A stretch of DNA of 64,000 nt from contig CAIPFE010000028.1 of NCBI GenBank assembly GCA_903864275.1, positions 186,001 through 250,000 of the forward strand, in the 5' to 3' direction. This document shows positions 35,231 through 42,951 of the stretch, piece after piece. The translations under genes and the position numbers were made by a program. The notes under the pieces are model-generated. The model made no database searches and had not been told where the DNA came from. It saw nothing but the letters and a program-made list of their open reading frames with translations. This DNA comes from an uncultured Mucilaginibacter sp. GTDB lineage: Bacteria > Bacteroidota > Bacteroidia > Sphingobacteriales > Sphingobacteriaceae. Position 1 is the first letter of the stretch, and each line of letters starts with the position of its first letter.

Positions 35231-35581
35231 CTATTTTATTACCTGGCCAACAAACATCAACGTTTTGGTGTGCGGGATAATAATGTGAAATTCCCGCATG
35301 CCATAGTCACGGTCAAAAGGTGGCTTTACCTTTGTGTTTTCCAGTTTATCCTTAATGGTTTCCCAGAGACTGTCGATATCATCAACCTCCAGGTAGAATT
35401 CCATTTCACCGATGTCTGTTCCGGCATTTAAAATATGGATCAGATGGTTGTCTTTATAAACAATTACGTAGTTGCCATCGTCCCGGGCAACTTTAAAACT
35501 AAAAAGTTCCACAAAAAAACTTAAAGTTTCCCTTACATTATATGAAGGGACCATCGGGCTCAAATAAAGTGCTTTGTACAT
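35231..35581 (-). CDS. Second VOC family protein
   Basis: This is a 116-residue glyoxalase-fold protein: YNVRETLSFFVELFSFKVARDDGNYVIVYKDNHLIHIL, then MEFYLEVDDIDSLWETIKDKL and a strand ending in MLFVGQVIK. Sequence is only distantly related to the plus-strand VOC gene next to it, so this is not a recent duplication. The convergent arrangement makes co-transcription impossible. Function is unknown. Confidence 0.8.
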   Translation of the reverse strand: MYKALYLSPMVPSYNVRETLSFFVELFSFKVARDDGNYVIVYKDNHLIHILNAGTDIGEMEFYLEVDDIDSLWETIKDKLENTKVKPPFDRDYGMREFHIIIPHTKTLMFVGQVIK

Positions 35582-35651
35582 AATGTGCTTTCAAACTACG
35601 AATAAATATAGGATATATTTGATAGGTTTATATTCTTAAACAAAACAGAAA

Positions 35652-36464
35652 ATGCAAATCTTATTTTTTTGCCCGCGATGGGGACAGGAGCAAATAGCAT
35701 GGGACATTTTTTTGAAGAATGTAAAGCACGCGGGATATAATGGTGTTGAAGCCAGCTTGCCAATTGACGAAAAGGGGAAGGCGTTAATACTGAACAGTTT
35801 GGAAAAACATGGCCTTAAATTTATCGCGCAGCATTACGAAACCACGGAAAAGGATTTCGGCGAGCATTGCCGGCAATATGAACAAAGGCTACGGAACCTT
35901 GCATCGGCTAAACCCTTATTCATAAACACCCAAACCGGGAAAGACTATTATACGTTCGACCAAAACAAAAAGCTTATTGACCTGGCAAGAAATATTTCGA
36001 CAGCTACTGGTGTAAAAGTTTTGCACGAAACCCACCGGGGCAAGTTTAGTTTTGCCGCGCACATAACCAGCCAGTACTTACACAAAATCGATGACCTGCG
36101 TATTACACTCGATATTTCACATTGGTGCAATACGGCTGAAAGCTTTTTGCATGATCAGCAGGAAGCTGTTAACCTGGCAATCTCCCGTACCGACCATATC
36201 CATTCGCGGGTTGGTTATCCCGAAGGCCCGCAGGTATCAGACCCAAGGGCGCCTGAATGGCAGGAGGCCGTTGATTTTCACCTGCAATGCTGGGACAAAG
36301 TGTATGCATTAAAACAAAAAGAAAATGCAGCGTGCTTGACCATCACATCCGAGTTTGGGGCGCCGCCCTATTTACCTTTGCTGCCTTATACCAAACAGCC
36401 TGTTGTGAGCCAGTGGGATATTAATGTTTTTATGATGAATTTACTGAAGGAACGATATAAGTGA
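35652..36464 (+). CDS. Sugar phosphate isomerase/epimerase family TIM barrel
   Basis: This is a 270-residue xylose-isomerase-like TIM barrel. Typical blocks are GYNGVEASLPID near the N-terminus, LHETHRGKFSF with a metal-binding glutamate, LDISHWCNTAES with Asp/His ligands, IHSRVGYPEGPQ and a late TSEFGAPPY glutamate. It is cytosolic. Members act on sugars, inositols or hydroxypyruvate; no neighbour indicates the substrate. Confidence 0.85.
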   Translation: MQILFFCPRWGQEQIAWDIFLKNVKHAGYNGVEASLPIDEKGKALILNSLEKHGLKFIAQHYETTEKDFGEHCRQYEQRLRNLASAKPLFINTQTGKDYYTFDQNKKLIDLARNISTATGVKVLHETHRGKFSFAAHITSQYLHKIDDLRITLDISHWCNTAESFLHDQQEAVNLAISRTDHIHSRVGYPEGPQVSDPRAPEWQEAVDFHLQCWDKVYALKQKENAACLTITSEFGAPPYLPLLPYTKQPVVSQWDINVFMMNLLKERYK

Positions 36465-36510
36465 TTTAGGCGAATCGGGAATCAAATTGAAATTTAATTA
36501 TAGCTCATTT

Positions 36511-37263
36511 TTATTTATTAGCCAATTTAATTATACTTTTTACAATTCCGGCATCTGTTTCCTGGAAAACATACTCATCGCCCAGGTTATCGCCCATTAT
36601 AATATGGTCGTTTTTATAATTCATTTTGCTTTTTATACGCGCCCTTGCTGATGAGTGCACTTCAACAGCGTTTGTAAACCGCACAAGGTCGGTAACATTA
36701 TTTTTATCAATGCCGCTTCCCGGCATTATAGCAATGCGCCCGGCGGCTTTTTTTACTAAACCTGCTATTACCCCCGCGCCCTCTATTGCAGTGCTTTTGC
36801 CCCCCGAAGTTAAGATACGCTCACAGCCTATTTCAATTATATCCTCCAACGCCTGCTCCATATCTGCGCACACGTCAAATGCCCGGTGAAAAGTAACCCC
36901 AAGTCCCAATGTTTTTGCGATTTGCACCAGTTGTGCACATCGTTCTTTATCTATTGTTCCATCGGCATTCAGTATGCCTATAACAACGCCATCACATCCT
37001 GCTTCTGCGCAATACATTACATCGGCCGCCATTACTTCAAATTCCAGGTCTGAATATAAAAAATCACCGCCCCTTGGCCTTATCAGCACATATAATTTGA
37101 TATGCAGATGTTTTCGGGCCAACAGTATTTCTCCATGCGAGGGCGTTGTACCCCCTTCGTATAAATTTTCGCAAAGCTCCACACGTGCGGCACCACCCTC
37201 CTGTGCTGCCAATGCTGACGTGACTGAATTGGCGCAAACTTCAAGTAGTACGGGATGGTTCAT
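36511..37263 (-). CDS. cutC: CutC family protein
   Basis: This is a 250-residue TIM-barrel protein matching CutC: LLEVCANSVTSALAAQEGGAARVELCENLYEGGTTPS, HVLIRPRGGDFLYSD-like block, GVVIGILNADGTID, TFHRAFDVC and RILTSGG. CutC was first linked to copper tolerance in E. coli, but that role is now doubtful; a cytosolic enzyme role is more likely. Its start codon lies 14 bases from a GTTCATR heptamer array that fills the upstream spacer. Confidence 0.95.
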   Translation of the reverse strand: MNHPVLLEVCANSVTSALAAQEGGAARVELCENLYEGGTTPSHGEILLARKHLHIKLYVLIRPRGGDFLYSDLEFEVMAADVMYCAEAGCDGVVIGILNADGTIDKERCAQLVQIAKTLGLGVTFHRAFDVCADMEQALEDIIEIGCERILTSGGKSTAIEGAGVIAGLVKKAAGRIAIMPGSGIDKNNVTDLVRFTNAVEVHSSARARIKSKMNYKNDHIIMGDNLGDEYVFQETDAGIVKSIIKLANK

Positions 37264-37276
37264 GTGTTATTTTTTT

Positions 37277-37456
37277 GTTCATAGTTCATGGTAAAAGTCC
37301 ATGGACCACAGTCGATAGTCCCTAGTCAAAACGTGTATTTTTTGCTAAAACGTTACAAAAGCAAGTTGGTTTTGGTACAAATTAATCCATTTAATAATTA
37401 CAATAGTCCATGGACTTTCGCCCATCGACAAACTTATGAACTATTAACCATAAACT
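37277..37456. repeat. GTTCATR/GTCCATG heptamer element with inverted arm
   Basis: Tandem units GTTCATA, GTTCATG, GTAAAA, GTCCATG, GACCACA, GTCGATA, GTCCCTA (37277-37324) keep a period of seven with one six-base unit. The right arm (37402-37456) contains AGTCCATGGACT, CCATCGACAAAC, TTATGAACTATTAACCAT and AAACTATT, which are complements of the same words. The arms touch the cutC start on one side and the asparaginase stop on the other. Confidence 0.8.
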
Positions 37457-37458
37457 AT

Positions 37459-38466
37459 TTAATAAATGCTTTTTCCTGGGATCAAAAGGTCTTGCTTTTC
37501 GGCATTACACACAGCGAATGAAAAGCCCGGCTGTATAGCATAAGCGCCGTACTCGCCCTTTTTGTTGATGGCTAAAAAACCAACCTGTATATCCTTAGCA
37601 GTTTGCGGCTTCTTTTTAATGATGCGTTTCACTGCTTCTTTACAAGCATCCTCGGGCGAGTGGCCCTGGCGCATTAATTCGACCACCAGGAAACTGCCAA
37701 CATTGCGTATTACTTCTTCACCAACCCCGGTTGACGTTGCGCCGCCGACTTCGTTATCAACATAAAGACCCGCACCAATGATCGGGCTGTCGCCAACACG
37801 GCCATGCAGTTTAAAGGCCATGCCGCTGGTGGTGCATGCCCCGGATATATTTCCCTTTGCGTCGATGGCCAGCATGCCTATGGTATCATGGTTATATTGG
37901 TTGCCCGGCGCATGCTGTTTGTTTTCGATATTGATAACCGGCGAATATTTTGCAGTTTTAAGCCATTCTTTCCAGGCCTTTTCAGATTCGGGCGTGAGCA
38001 GCTTTTCTCTTTTAAAGCCTTGTTCCACTGCAAACTGGGTGGCGCCATCGCCAACGAGCATTACATGCGGGGTCTTTTCCATTACCAGGCGGGCGACCGA
38101 TATAGGGTGGGCAATATTTTCGATTGCCGCCACAGAACCGCAGTTACCGAATTCGTCCATGATGCAGGCATCCAGGGTGACGTGGCCATCGCGATCGGGG
38201 TAGCCAGCCCTGCCAACGGTATGGTTGTTCATATCTGCTTCGGGAATTTTTACGCCGGCTTCAACCGCATCCAGGGCCCGGCCGCCGCTTGACAATGTTT
38301 TCCAGGCCTCCTTGTTAGCGACTATACCAAAATCCCATGTTGAAATAACTATCGGCAAAGCAGGGGGCGGCTTTAATATAGTCGACCTGGCAAATGCAGA
38401 GGAAGATAAAGCCGCCAGCGAGGCGCCAGCGGCCGATATTTTTATAAACTTACGGCGGTTGTACAT
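37459..38466 (-). CDS. Glycosylasparaginase (N4-(beta-GlcNAc)-L-asparaginase)
   Basis: This is a 335-residue N-terminal nucleophile hydrolase. A twin-arginine signal (NRRKFIKISAAG) precedes it, so it is exported folded. The autocleavage site is HDTIG with Thr195 as the new N-terminal nucleophile after processing. RAGYPDRDGHVTLDACIMD and GRVGDSPIIGAGLYVDNEVGGATSTG are the substrate-site blocks. It cleaves the GlcNAc-asparagine bond left after N-glycoprotein breakdown. With the GH20 gene and the NahK-like kinase it suggests use of glycoprotein or chitin sugars. Confidence 0.93.
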   Translation of the reverse strand: MYNRRKFIKISAAGASLAALSSSAFARSTILKPPPALPIVISTWDFGIVANKEAWKTLSSGGRALDAVEAGVKIPEADMNNHTVGRAGYPDRDGHVTLDACIMDEFGNCGSVAAIENIAHPISVARLVMEKTPHVMLVGDGATQFAVEQGFKREKLLTPESEKAWKEWLKTAKYSPVINIENKQHAPGNQYNHDTIGMLAIDAKGNISGACTTSGMAFKLHGRVGDSPIIGAGLYVDNEVGGATSTGVGEEVIRNVGSFLVVELMRQGHSPEDACKEAVKRIIKKKPQTAKDIQVGFLAINKKGEYGAYAIQPGFSFAVCNAEKQDLLIPGKSIY

Positions 38467-38564
38467 AACCGCTAATATAGAGATTAGGTTTACAAATCTG
38501 TATATTAGTATCCGTTTTTCAAGTTAATATTACTCAATCAACAACTCACTAAATCAACCAACCC

Positions 38565-38996
38565 TTATTCAAATTCCCGCTGGCAGTTATTGCAGCGCCA
38601 GTTCATTTGGGTTTGGAACGGGTTTGCAAGGTTTAAAATTGAGCTCAAAACAGGCCATTCGCCTTTGTTTAAATCTTCCGCAATATTGCTCACATTGGTC
38701 GAAGCGCAATAGGGGCACACCACGTAAGTATTGGAGTCGTTATCAATTTCAAAGTGGTCCTTTTCGTGCAGGTCGCCTTCTGTTGCCAAAATTTCACGGC
38801 ACCTTTCTAAATCACGCTCGAATATCTTGATCTTTACACCACCAACCGCCTGGTTATAGAGGGGATTCGCGCCGATAGTGTTTTCATCGGCAACAAAACA
38901 GGCGACGCCATTTGCCTCAAGCCTGGTTCGTATAATATGCGCCAGCATCGGGTCATAGTAAGATGCAAAGGTTATTATCTTATCGTCGGTGTTCAT
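38565..38996 (-). CDS. DUF2007-type protein with zinc ribbon
   Basis: From the ATG at 38996 the protein has 143 residues. The N-terminal ~70 residues (ITFASYYDPMLAHIIRTRLEANGVACFVADENT) match the DUF2007 (putative signal-transducing) domain, a PII-like fold. The C-terminus holds a zinc ribbon: CPYC (about 114-117) and CNNC (about 136-139). Function is unknown. The 3' side (38527-38564) has a single-arm copy of the AATCAACxACTCAC repeat. Confidence 0.8.
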   Translation of the reverse strand: MNTDDKIITFASYYDPMLAHIIRTRLEANGVACFVADENTIGANPLYNQAVGGVKIKIFERDLERCREILATEGDLHEKDHFEIDNDSNTYVVCPYCASTNVSNIAEDLNKGEWPVLSSILNLANPFQTQMNWRCNNCQREFE

Positions 38997-39056
38997 CAAC
39001 AGCAAATTAAAAAAATTTAATTAAGATTCCTTCTTTTTTTATGTAATTTGGGTGAT

Positions 39057-40019
39057 ATGAACCGCATCGACAGGGTTTCGGCTATTTTAATTCAATTGCA
39101 ATCGCGCAGGGTGGTAAAAGCCATGGATATTGCTGAACGTTTTAATATTAGTTTGCGTACCGTTTACCGGGATGTAAAAACGCTGGAAGAAGCGGGTATC
39201 CCGATTATCGGCGAGGCGGGCGTGGGATATTCTATTATGGATGGCTACCGTTTACCACCGGTAATGTTTACCCGAGAAGAAGCCACAGCTTTTTTAACCG
39301 CTGAGAAATTTGTTGAAAAAATGACTGATGTGTCCACAGCAGAGCATCATAAGTCGGCCATGTATAAGATCAGGGCGATATTAAAGACGTCCGAAAAAAT
39401 TTTACTGGAAGATATTGACGGAAAAATAGAGGTTTTGAAAAGCCACAGCCAGCTAAACGTGGATAATAAGGATCACATCCAGCCGCTTTTAGCCAGCATA
39501 GTCCAGCGAAAAGTTTTAACCATTGACTATTTTGCTAATCATAGCCAGGAACATACTAAGAGGGACATCGAACCGATAGGTATTTTTTTTAAGGATAACT
39601 ACTGGCACCTAATAGCCTTCTGCAGGATGCGAAAGGATTACCGCGATTTCAGGATAGACAGGATCAACAAGGTACTTGTTACAGATAAAATTTTCGACAA
39701 CAAGCACCCTACATTAAAGGCCTACATAGCACAAACCGCGAAAGAACAGGAGCTGGACCTGGTAATAATGAGGGTTGATAAATCAATTTACGGGCACCTT
39801 GAATATCAGAAATATTACAGCGGTTTTGTGTCCGAAAAAACTATTGGCAACCAGGTCGAAATGACATTTCTCACCGGTTCATTGGAAGGGTTTGCCCGCT
39901 GGTTTATGATGTTTGGGGATGTGGCCGAAATTGTAAGTCCCGATAGTTTAAAAGAGCGGGTTGGGAACATAGCGGCGGCCATCGCCCAAAAAAATCTTCA
40001 ATTGTCAAATTCCTACTGA
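39057..40019 (+). CDS. WYL domain transcriptional regulator, YafY family
   Basis: From the ATG at 39057 the protein has 320 residues. An N-terminal HTH_11 winged helix (RIDRVSAILIQLQSRRVVKAMDIAERFNISLRTVYRDVKTLEEAGIPI) binds DNA. A linker leads to a WYL domain (about 140-210, with DIEPIGIFFKDNYWHLIAFCRMRKDYRDFRIDRI) and a WCX-like C-terminus. WYL domains bind ligands or nucleic acid. Probable targets are the next two genes, both ligand-binding folds. A TAATTTG box ends seven bases before the ATG, so its mRNA may be nearly leaderless. Confidence 0.92.
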   Translation: MNRIDRVSAILIQLQSRRVVKAMDIAERFNISLRTVYRDVKTLEEAGIPIIGEAGVGYSIMDGYRLPPVMFTREEATAFLTAEKFVEKMTDVSTAEHHKSAMYKIRAILKTSEKILLEDIDGKIEVLKSHSQLNVDNKDHIQPLLASIVQRKVLTIDYFANHSQEHTKRDIEPIGIFFKDNYWHLIAFCRMRKDYRDFRIDRINKVLVTDKIFDNKHPTLKAYIAQTAKEQELDLVIMRVDKSIYGHLEYQKYYSGFVSEKTIGNQVEMTFLTGSLEGFARWFMMFGDVAEIVSPDSLKERVGNIAAAIAQKNLQLSNSY

Positions 40020-40067
40020 CATAGGGTTGTCACTCGCCTGTTTTTAATTTGCGGAAACAATTTGTTG

Positions 40068-40160
40068 GTTGATTGAGTTGATTAGGTGAGTGGTTGATTA
40101 AGTTTAACGTATTCCCAACTACTTACTAAATCAACCACTCACCTAATCAACTCAATCAAC
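40068..40160. repeat. 31-bp perfect inverted repeat
   Basis: The left arm (40068-40098, built from GTTGATTGA, GTTGATTAG, GTGAGTG, GTTGAT) and right arm (40130-40160) are perfect complements over 31 bp, with a 31-base spacer. It lies between the WYL regulator stop and the SRPBCC start at 40175. Related but shorter copies lie at 18690-18739 and 38527-38564. Confidence 0.93.
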
Positions 40161-40174
40161 TCAGTCAACTAATT

Positions 40175-40597
40175 ATGGACACACTAACATTAAAAACAAC
40201 CATTACTTTTAACGCCCCGGTCGCAAAAGTATGGCAGGGCATTACCGCCCCGGAAATTGTAAAACAATACTTTTTTGGCACAAATTTAAAGTCCGACTGG
40301 AAGATTGGCAGCCGCATTACCTTTAGCGGCGAGTGGGAAGGACATAAATATGAAGATGGAGGTACGATCCTTGACATCGCCCCGCCGAAATTATTGAAAT
40401 ATAGCTATTGGAGCAGCATGTCGGGCACCGAAGATAAACCTGAAAACTACAACAATATTACCCAGGAGCTCAGTGAAAAGGATGGTATTACTACATTGGT
40501 GATTACGCAGGAAGGCGTTAAAAACCAGCAGGCGAAGGATCATTCTGAACAAAACTGGAAATCGGTATTTGATGGATTGAAAAAGATTATAGAATAG
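40175..40597 (+). CDS. SRPBCC (AHSA1) domain protein
   Basis: This is a 140-residue START-like helix-grip protein: TITFNAPVAKVWQGITAPEIVKQYFFGTNLKSDWKIGSRITFSGEW at the N-terminus and SEQNWKSVFDGLKKII helix at the end. Such proteins bind hydrophobic ligands or assist Hsp90-like chaperones. It has no signal peptide. The start lies 15 bases after the 31-bp hairpin repeat, so RNA structure could affect translation. Confidence 0.88.
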   Translation: MDTLTLKTTITFNAPVAKVWQGITAPEIVKQYFFGTNLKSDWKIGSRITFSGEWEGHKYEDGGTILDIAPPKLLKYSYWSSMSGTEDKPENYNNITQELSEKDGITTLVITQEGVKNQQAKDHSEQNWKSVFDGLKKIIE

Positions 40598-40603
40598 CCC
40601 GAA

Positions 40604-40676
40604 AGTCAGTAAAGTCCGGAAGTCCGGCCGCGTGCCGCCTAGGCTTTAGCGGTGGCGCAAAGAAGCTGCTACTGAC
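40604..40676. repeat. AAGTCCGG element with inverted arm
   Basis: GTCAGTA (40605-40611) is followed by two AAGTCCGG units (40612-40627). The complement TACTGAC lies at 40670-40676. The element begins nine bases after the SRPBCC stop codon and uses the same octamer as the array in the crp tail. Confidence 0.65.
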
Positions 40677-40709
40677 GTTTCTACCAGAAATAACTCAAAT
40701 TGTAAAGAA

Positions 40710-41177
40710 GTGATAACAAAAATCGAAATAGTTGAACAGCCTGCATTTTACCTCGCGGGAGTATCAGTGCGGACAACCAACCAAAACGGGCAGTCGCAAA
40801 AAGATATCGGCGCGTTATGGTCGCGTATCATGAAAGATGATTTGCTCCAAAAAATTAAAGACAAAGCATCGGACGATACTTATTGCGTTTATACTGATTA
40901 TGAAACCGATCATACCGGCTATTATATCGCTTTAATAGGATGTAAAATAAACTCCCTTGCAAATATCACGGAAGGATTTATCGGTATGATCATCCCGGCA
41001 AGTAAATACCAGGTTTACACTTTATCGGGTAAGTTTCCCGAAAATGTTCACGAAGCATGGCAGGAAATATGGGCCAGCGACGTTGAAAGAAAATATTCTG
41101 CTGATTTTGACCTTTACGGCGCCAATGCCAAAAGTTTTGAGGAAACAGGGGTGAAAATTTACCTGGCAGTAAAATGA
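40710..41177 (+). CDS. GyrI-like effector-binding domain protein
   Basis: This is a 155-residue protein from a GTG start, containing only the AraC/SbmC (GyrI-like) effector-binding fold: IEIVEQPAFYLAGVSVRTTNQNG, then IGALWSRIMKD, FIGMIIPASKYQVYTLSG and a C-terminal WQEIWASDV...DFDLYG...VKIYLAVK. Stand-alone members bind small hydrophobic drugs. Position after the WYL regulator and SRPBCC protein suggests a small-molecule response group, though repeats in the gaps may separate transcription units. Confidence 0.82.
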   Translation: MITKIEIVEQPAFYLAGVSVRTTNQNGQSQKDIGALWSRIMKDDLLQKIKDKASDDTYCVYTDYETDHTGYYIALIGCKINSLANITEGFIGMIIPASKYQVYTLSGKFPENVHEAWQEIWASDVERKYSADFDLYGANAKSFEETGVKIYLAVK

Positions 41178-41201
41178 GATTATCCGGATGTAGTGGGTAA
41201 T

Positions 41202-42536
41202 TTACCGTTCAAAACTTAACCTTTTGCCGTTACTGCCCTCAATTAATCTATCCTTATCCCATACAATGTCGCCTGAAACTATCGTCGTAACTATTTTTGA
41301 TTGAAAAGTAACCCCCTCGAACGGGCTCCATTTACATTTATACAGGATATTATCTGTATTTACTTTCCAGGGATTATTTAAATTAACCAGCACCAGATCG
41401 GCCCAATAGCCTTCGCGGATAAAACCGCGCTTTTCTATTTGAAAACAGGTTGCCACATTGTGGGCCATTTTTTCAGCAATTTGTTCAAGGCTTATTTTGC
41501 CCTGGTGGTACAACTCCAGCATGGCCGGTAAAGCATGCTGCACCAACGGCCCGCCGGATGGAGCCTTCAAATAAGATTGGGACTTTTCTTCCAGGGTATG
41601 CGGTGCATGGTCGGTAGCGATCACATCAATGCGGCCATTAAGTACAGCTTTCAAAATGGCATCCCTGTCATTTTTGGTTTTTACTGCCGGGTTCCACTTG
41701 ATCAGGTTGCCTTTGGTTTCGTAATCCTTATCAGTGAACCAAAGGTGATGAATACAGGCCTCCGCAGTGATCCGTTTGTCCTTTAAAGGGATCGTATTAT
41801 CAAAAAGATAGGTTTCCTTTTCGGTGGATATGTGTAAAATATGCAGCCGGGTGTTGTGTTTTTTTGCAAGATCAACTGCCATTGACGATGAAAGATAACA
41901 AGCTTCTTCGCTGCGGATCTTCGGGTGCAGCCTTACCGGTATATTTTCGCCCAGCAGTTGCTTGTAGTGTTCCAGGTTGCTTTTTATGGTGGCCTCATCC
42001 TCGCAATGGGTAGCTACCAGCATAGGCGATTGTGCAAAAATGTTTTCGAGGGTAGTAGGATTATCCACCAGCATATTCCCTGTGGAGGAGCCCATAAACA
42101 CCTTTATCCCGCAAACATTAGCTGTATCGGTACGCAATACCTCATCCAAATTATCATTGGAAGCGCCCATGTAAAAAGAGTAATTGGCCGGCGAAGTTTG
42201 GGATGCGATCTGGTATTTATCTTCGAGCAGTTGTTTTGTTAGCGTATTTGGGACCGTGTTTGGCATTTCCATAAAGGAGGTAATACCTCCGGCCACGGCT
42301 GCTCTTGATTCCGTATAAATAGTAGCCTTATGAGTTAATCCTGGCTCGCGGAAATGCACCTGGTCATCAATACATCCCGGAAACAGGTACAGTCCTTCTG
42401 CATTGATCTCTATATCGGCTTTTATATCAATTCGTTTATCTATCCGTTCAACAAACCCATCCTTCACCAAAGCATCCGCAACAAATTGCTTATTTTCATT
42501 AACTATAGTGGCCGATTTGATGAGAATGGAAGACAT
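41202..42536 (-). CDS. pyrC: Dihydroorotase-type amidohydrolase
   Basis: From the ATG at 42536 the protein has 444 residues. It matches class I dihydroorotases that close carbamoyl-aspartate to dihydroorotate in pyrimidine synthesis: PGCIDDQVHFREPGLTHK, EMPNTVPNT, the carboxylated lysine in GIKVFMGSS, ATHCEDE, LHILHIST and ATDHAPHTLEEK. The first metal ligand motif, normally HxH, is QxH here (Gln59, His61). As far as I know this variant is shared by Bacteroidota homologues. The longer frame to 42617 has no family similarity. Confidence 0.87.
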   Translation of the reverse strand: MSSILIKSATIVNENKQFVADALVKDGFVERIDKRIDIKADIEINAEGLYLFPGCIDDQVHFREPGLTHKATIYTESRAAVAGGITSFMEMPNTVPNTLTKQLLEDKYQIASQTSPANYSFYMGASNDNLDEVLRTDTANVCGIKVFMGSSTGNMLVDNPTTLENIFAQSPMLVATHCEDEATIKSNLEHYKQLLGENIPVRLHPKIRSEEACYLSSSMAVDLAKKHNTRLHILHISTEKETYLFDNTIPLKDKRITAEACIHHLWFTDKDYETKGNLIKWNPAVKTKNDRDAILKAVLNGRIDVIATDHAPHTLEEKSQSYLKAPSGGPLVQHALPAMLELYHQGKISLEQIAEKMAHNVATCFQIEKRGFIREGYWADLVLVNLNNPWKVNTDNILYKCKWSPFEGVTFQSKIVTTIVSGDIVWDKDRLIEGSNGKRLSFER

Positions 42537-42951
42537 GATGCAAATATAGTCGTATGGGCCGGATTTTTGATAATTACCCGCTTTTCTTGAGTTTAGCCAT
42601 TCCATCTGAAAAAACAACTAAAAAATAAGTGATCCGGTTAACGGTAACCGGCATAAATACGCTAATCAGGTGTATGATTGTCCTTTAATATGAAGCGGCC
42701 GAAACAAAATAATACAAATGGTGTTTTAAAAGTGATGCGCTTTTACCTCAACAAATTGCTTCCGTTTTTACCCTGTAGAGGCCTGGGAAATATTTTCCCG
42801 GGAAATGCGGGAATTTTAGTAAAGGGACTATTACTTCGTAATCTCCAGGGTGCTCAATGGTGTTATAAAAAGTGTTTTAATATCGATTTACGCTGCTGTT
42901 CAATATCCTTACCCGTCGTTTGAGAAATGATAATGAAATTTAAATCCAAAA
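42537..42951. other. Gap with small palindromes upstream of kinase
   Basis: The 415-base gap has CCGGTTA-acgg-TAACCGG (42634-42651), a perfect 7-bp hairpin, and GGGAAA-tat-TTTCCC (42791-42805). A frame at 42678-42923 shows no protein-like pattern. Either palindrome may be an operator for the kinase gene at 42952. Confidence 0.35.

Noticed and set aside
37277..37456. Considered as a CRISPR-like array
   Set aside because: Units are 7 bases and contiguous with no spacers, and no cas genes are present.
42678..42923. 81-codon frame upstream of the repeat-containing kinase
   Set aside because: No ATG at its 5' end, irregular composition (clusters of Cys and Leu), and two palindromes inside it; more likely leader or regulatory DNA.
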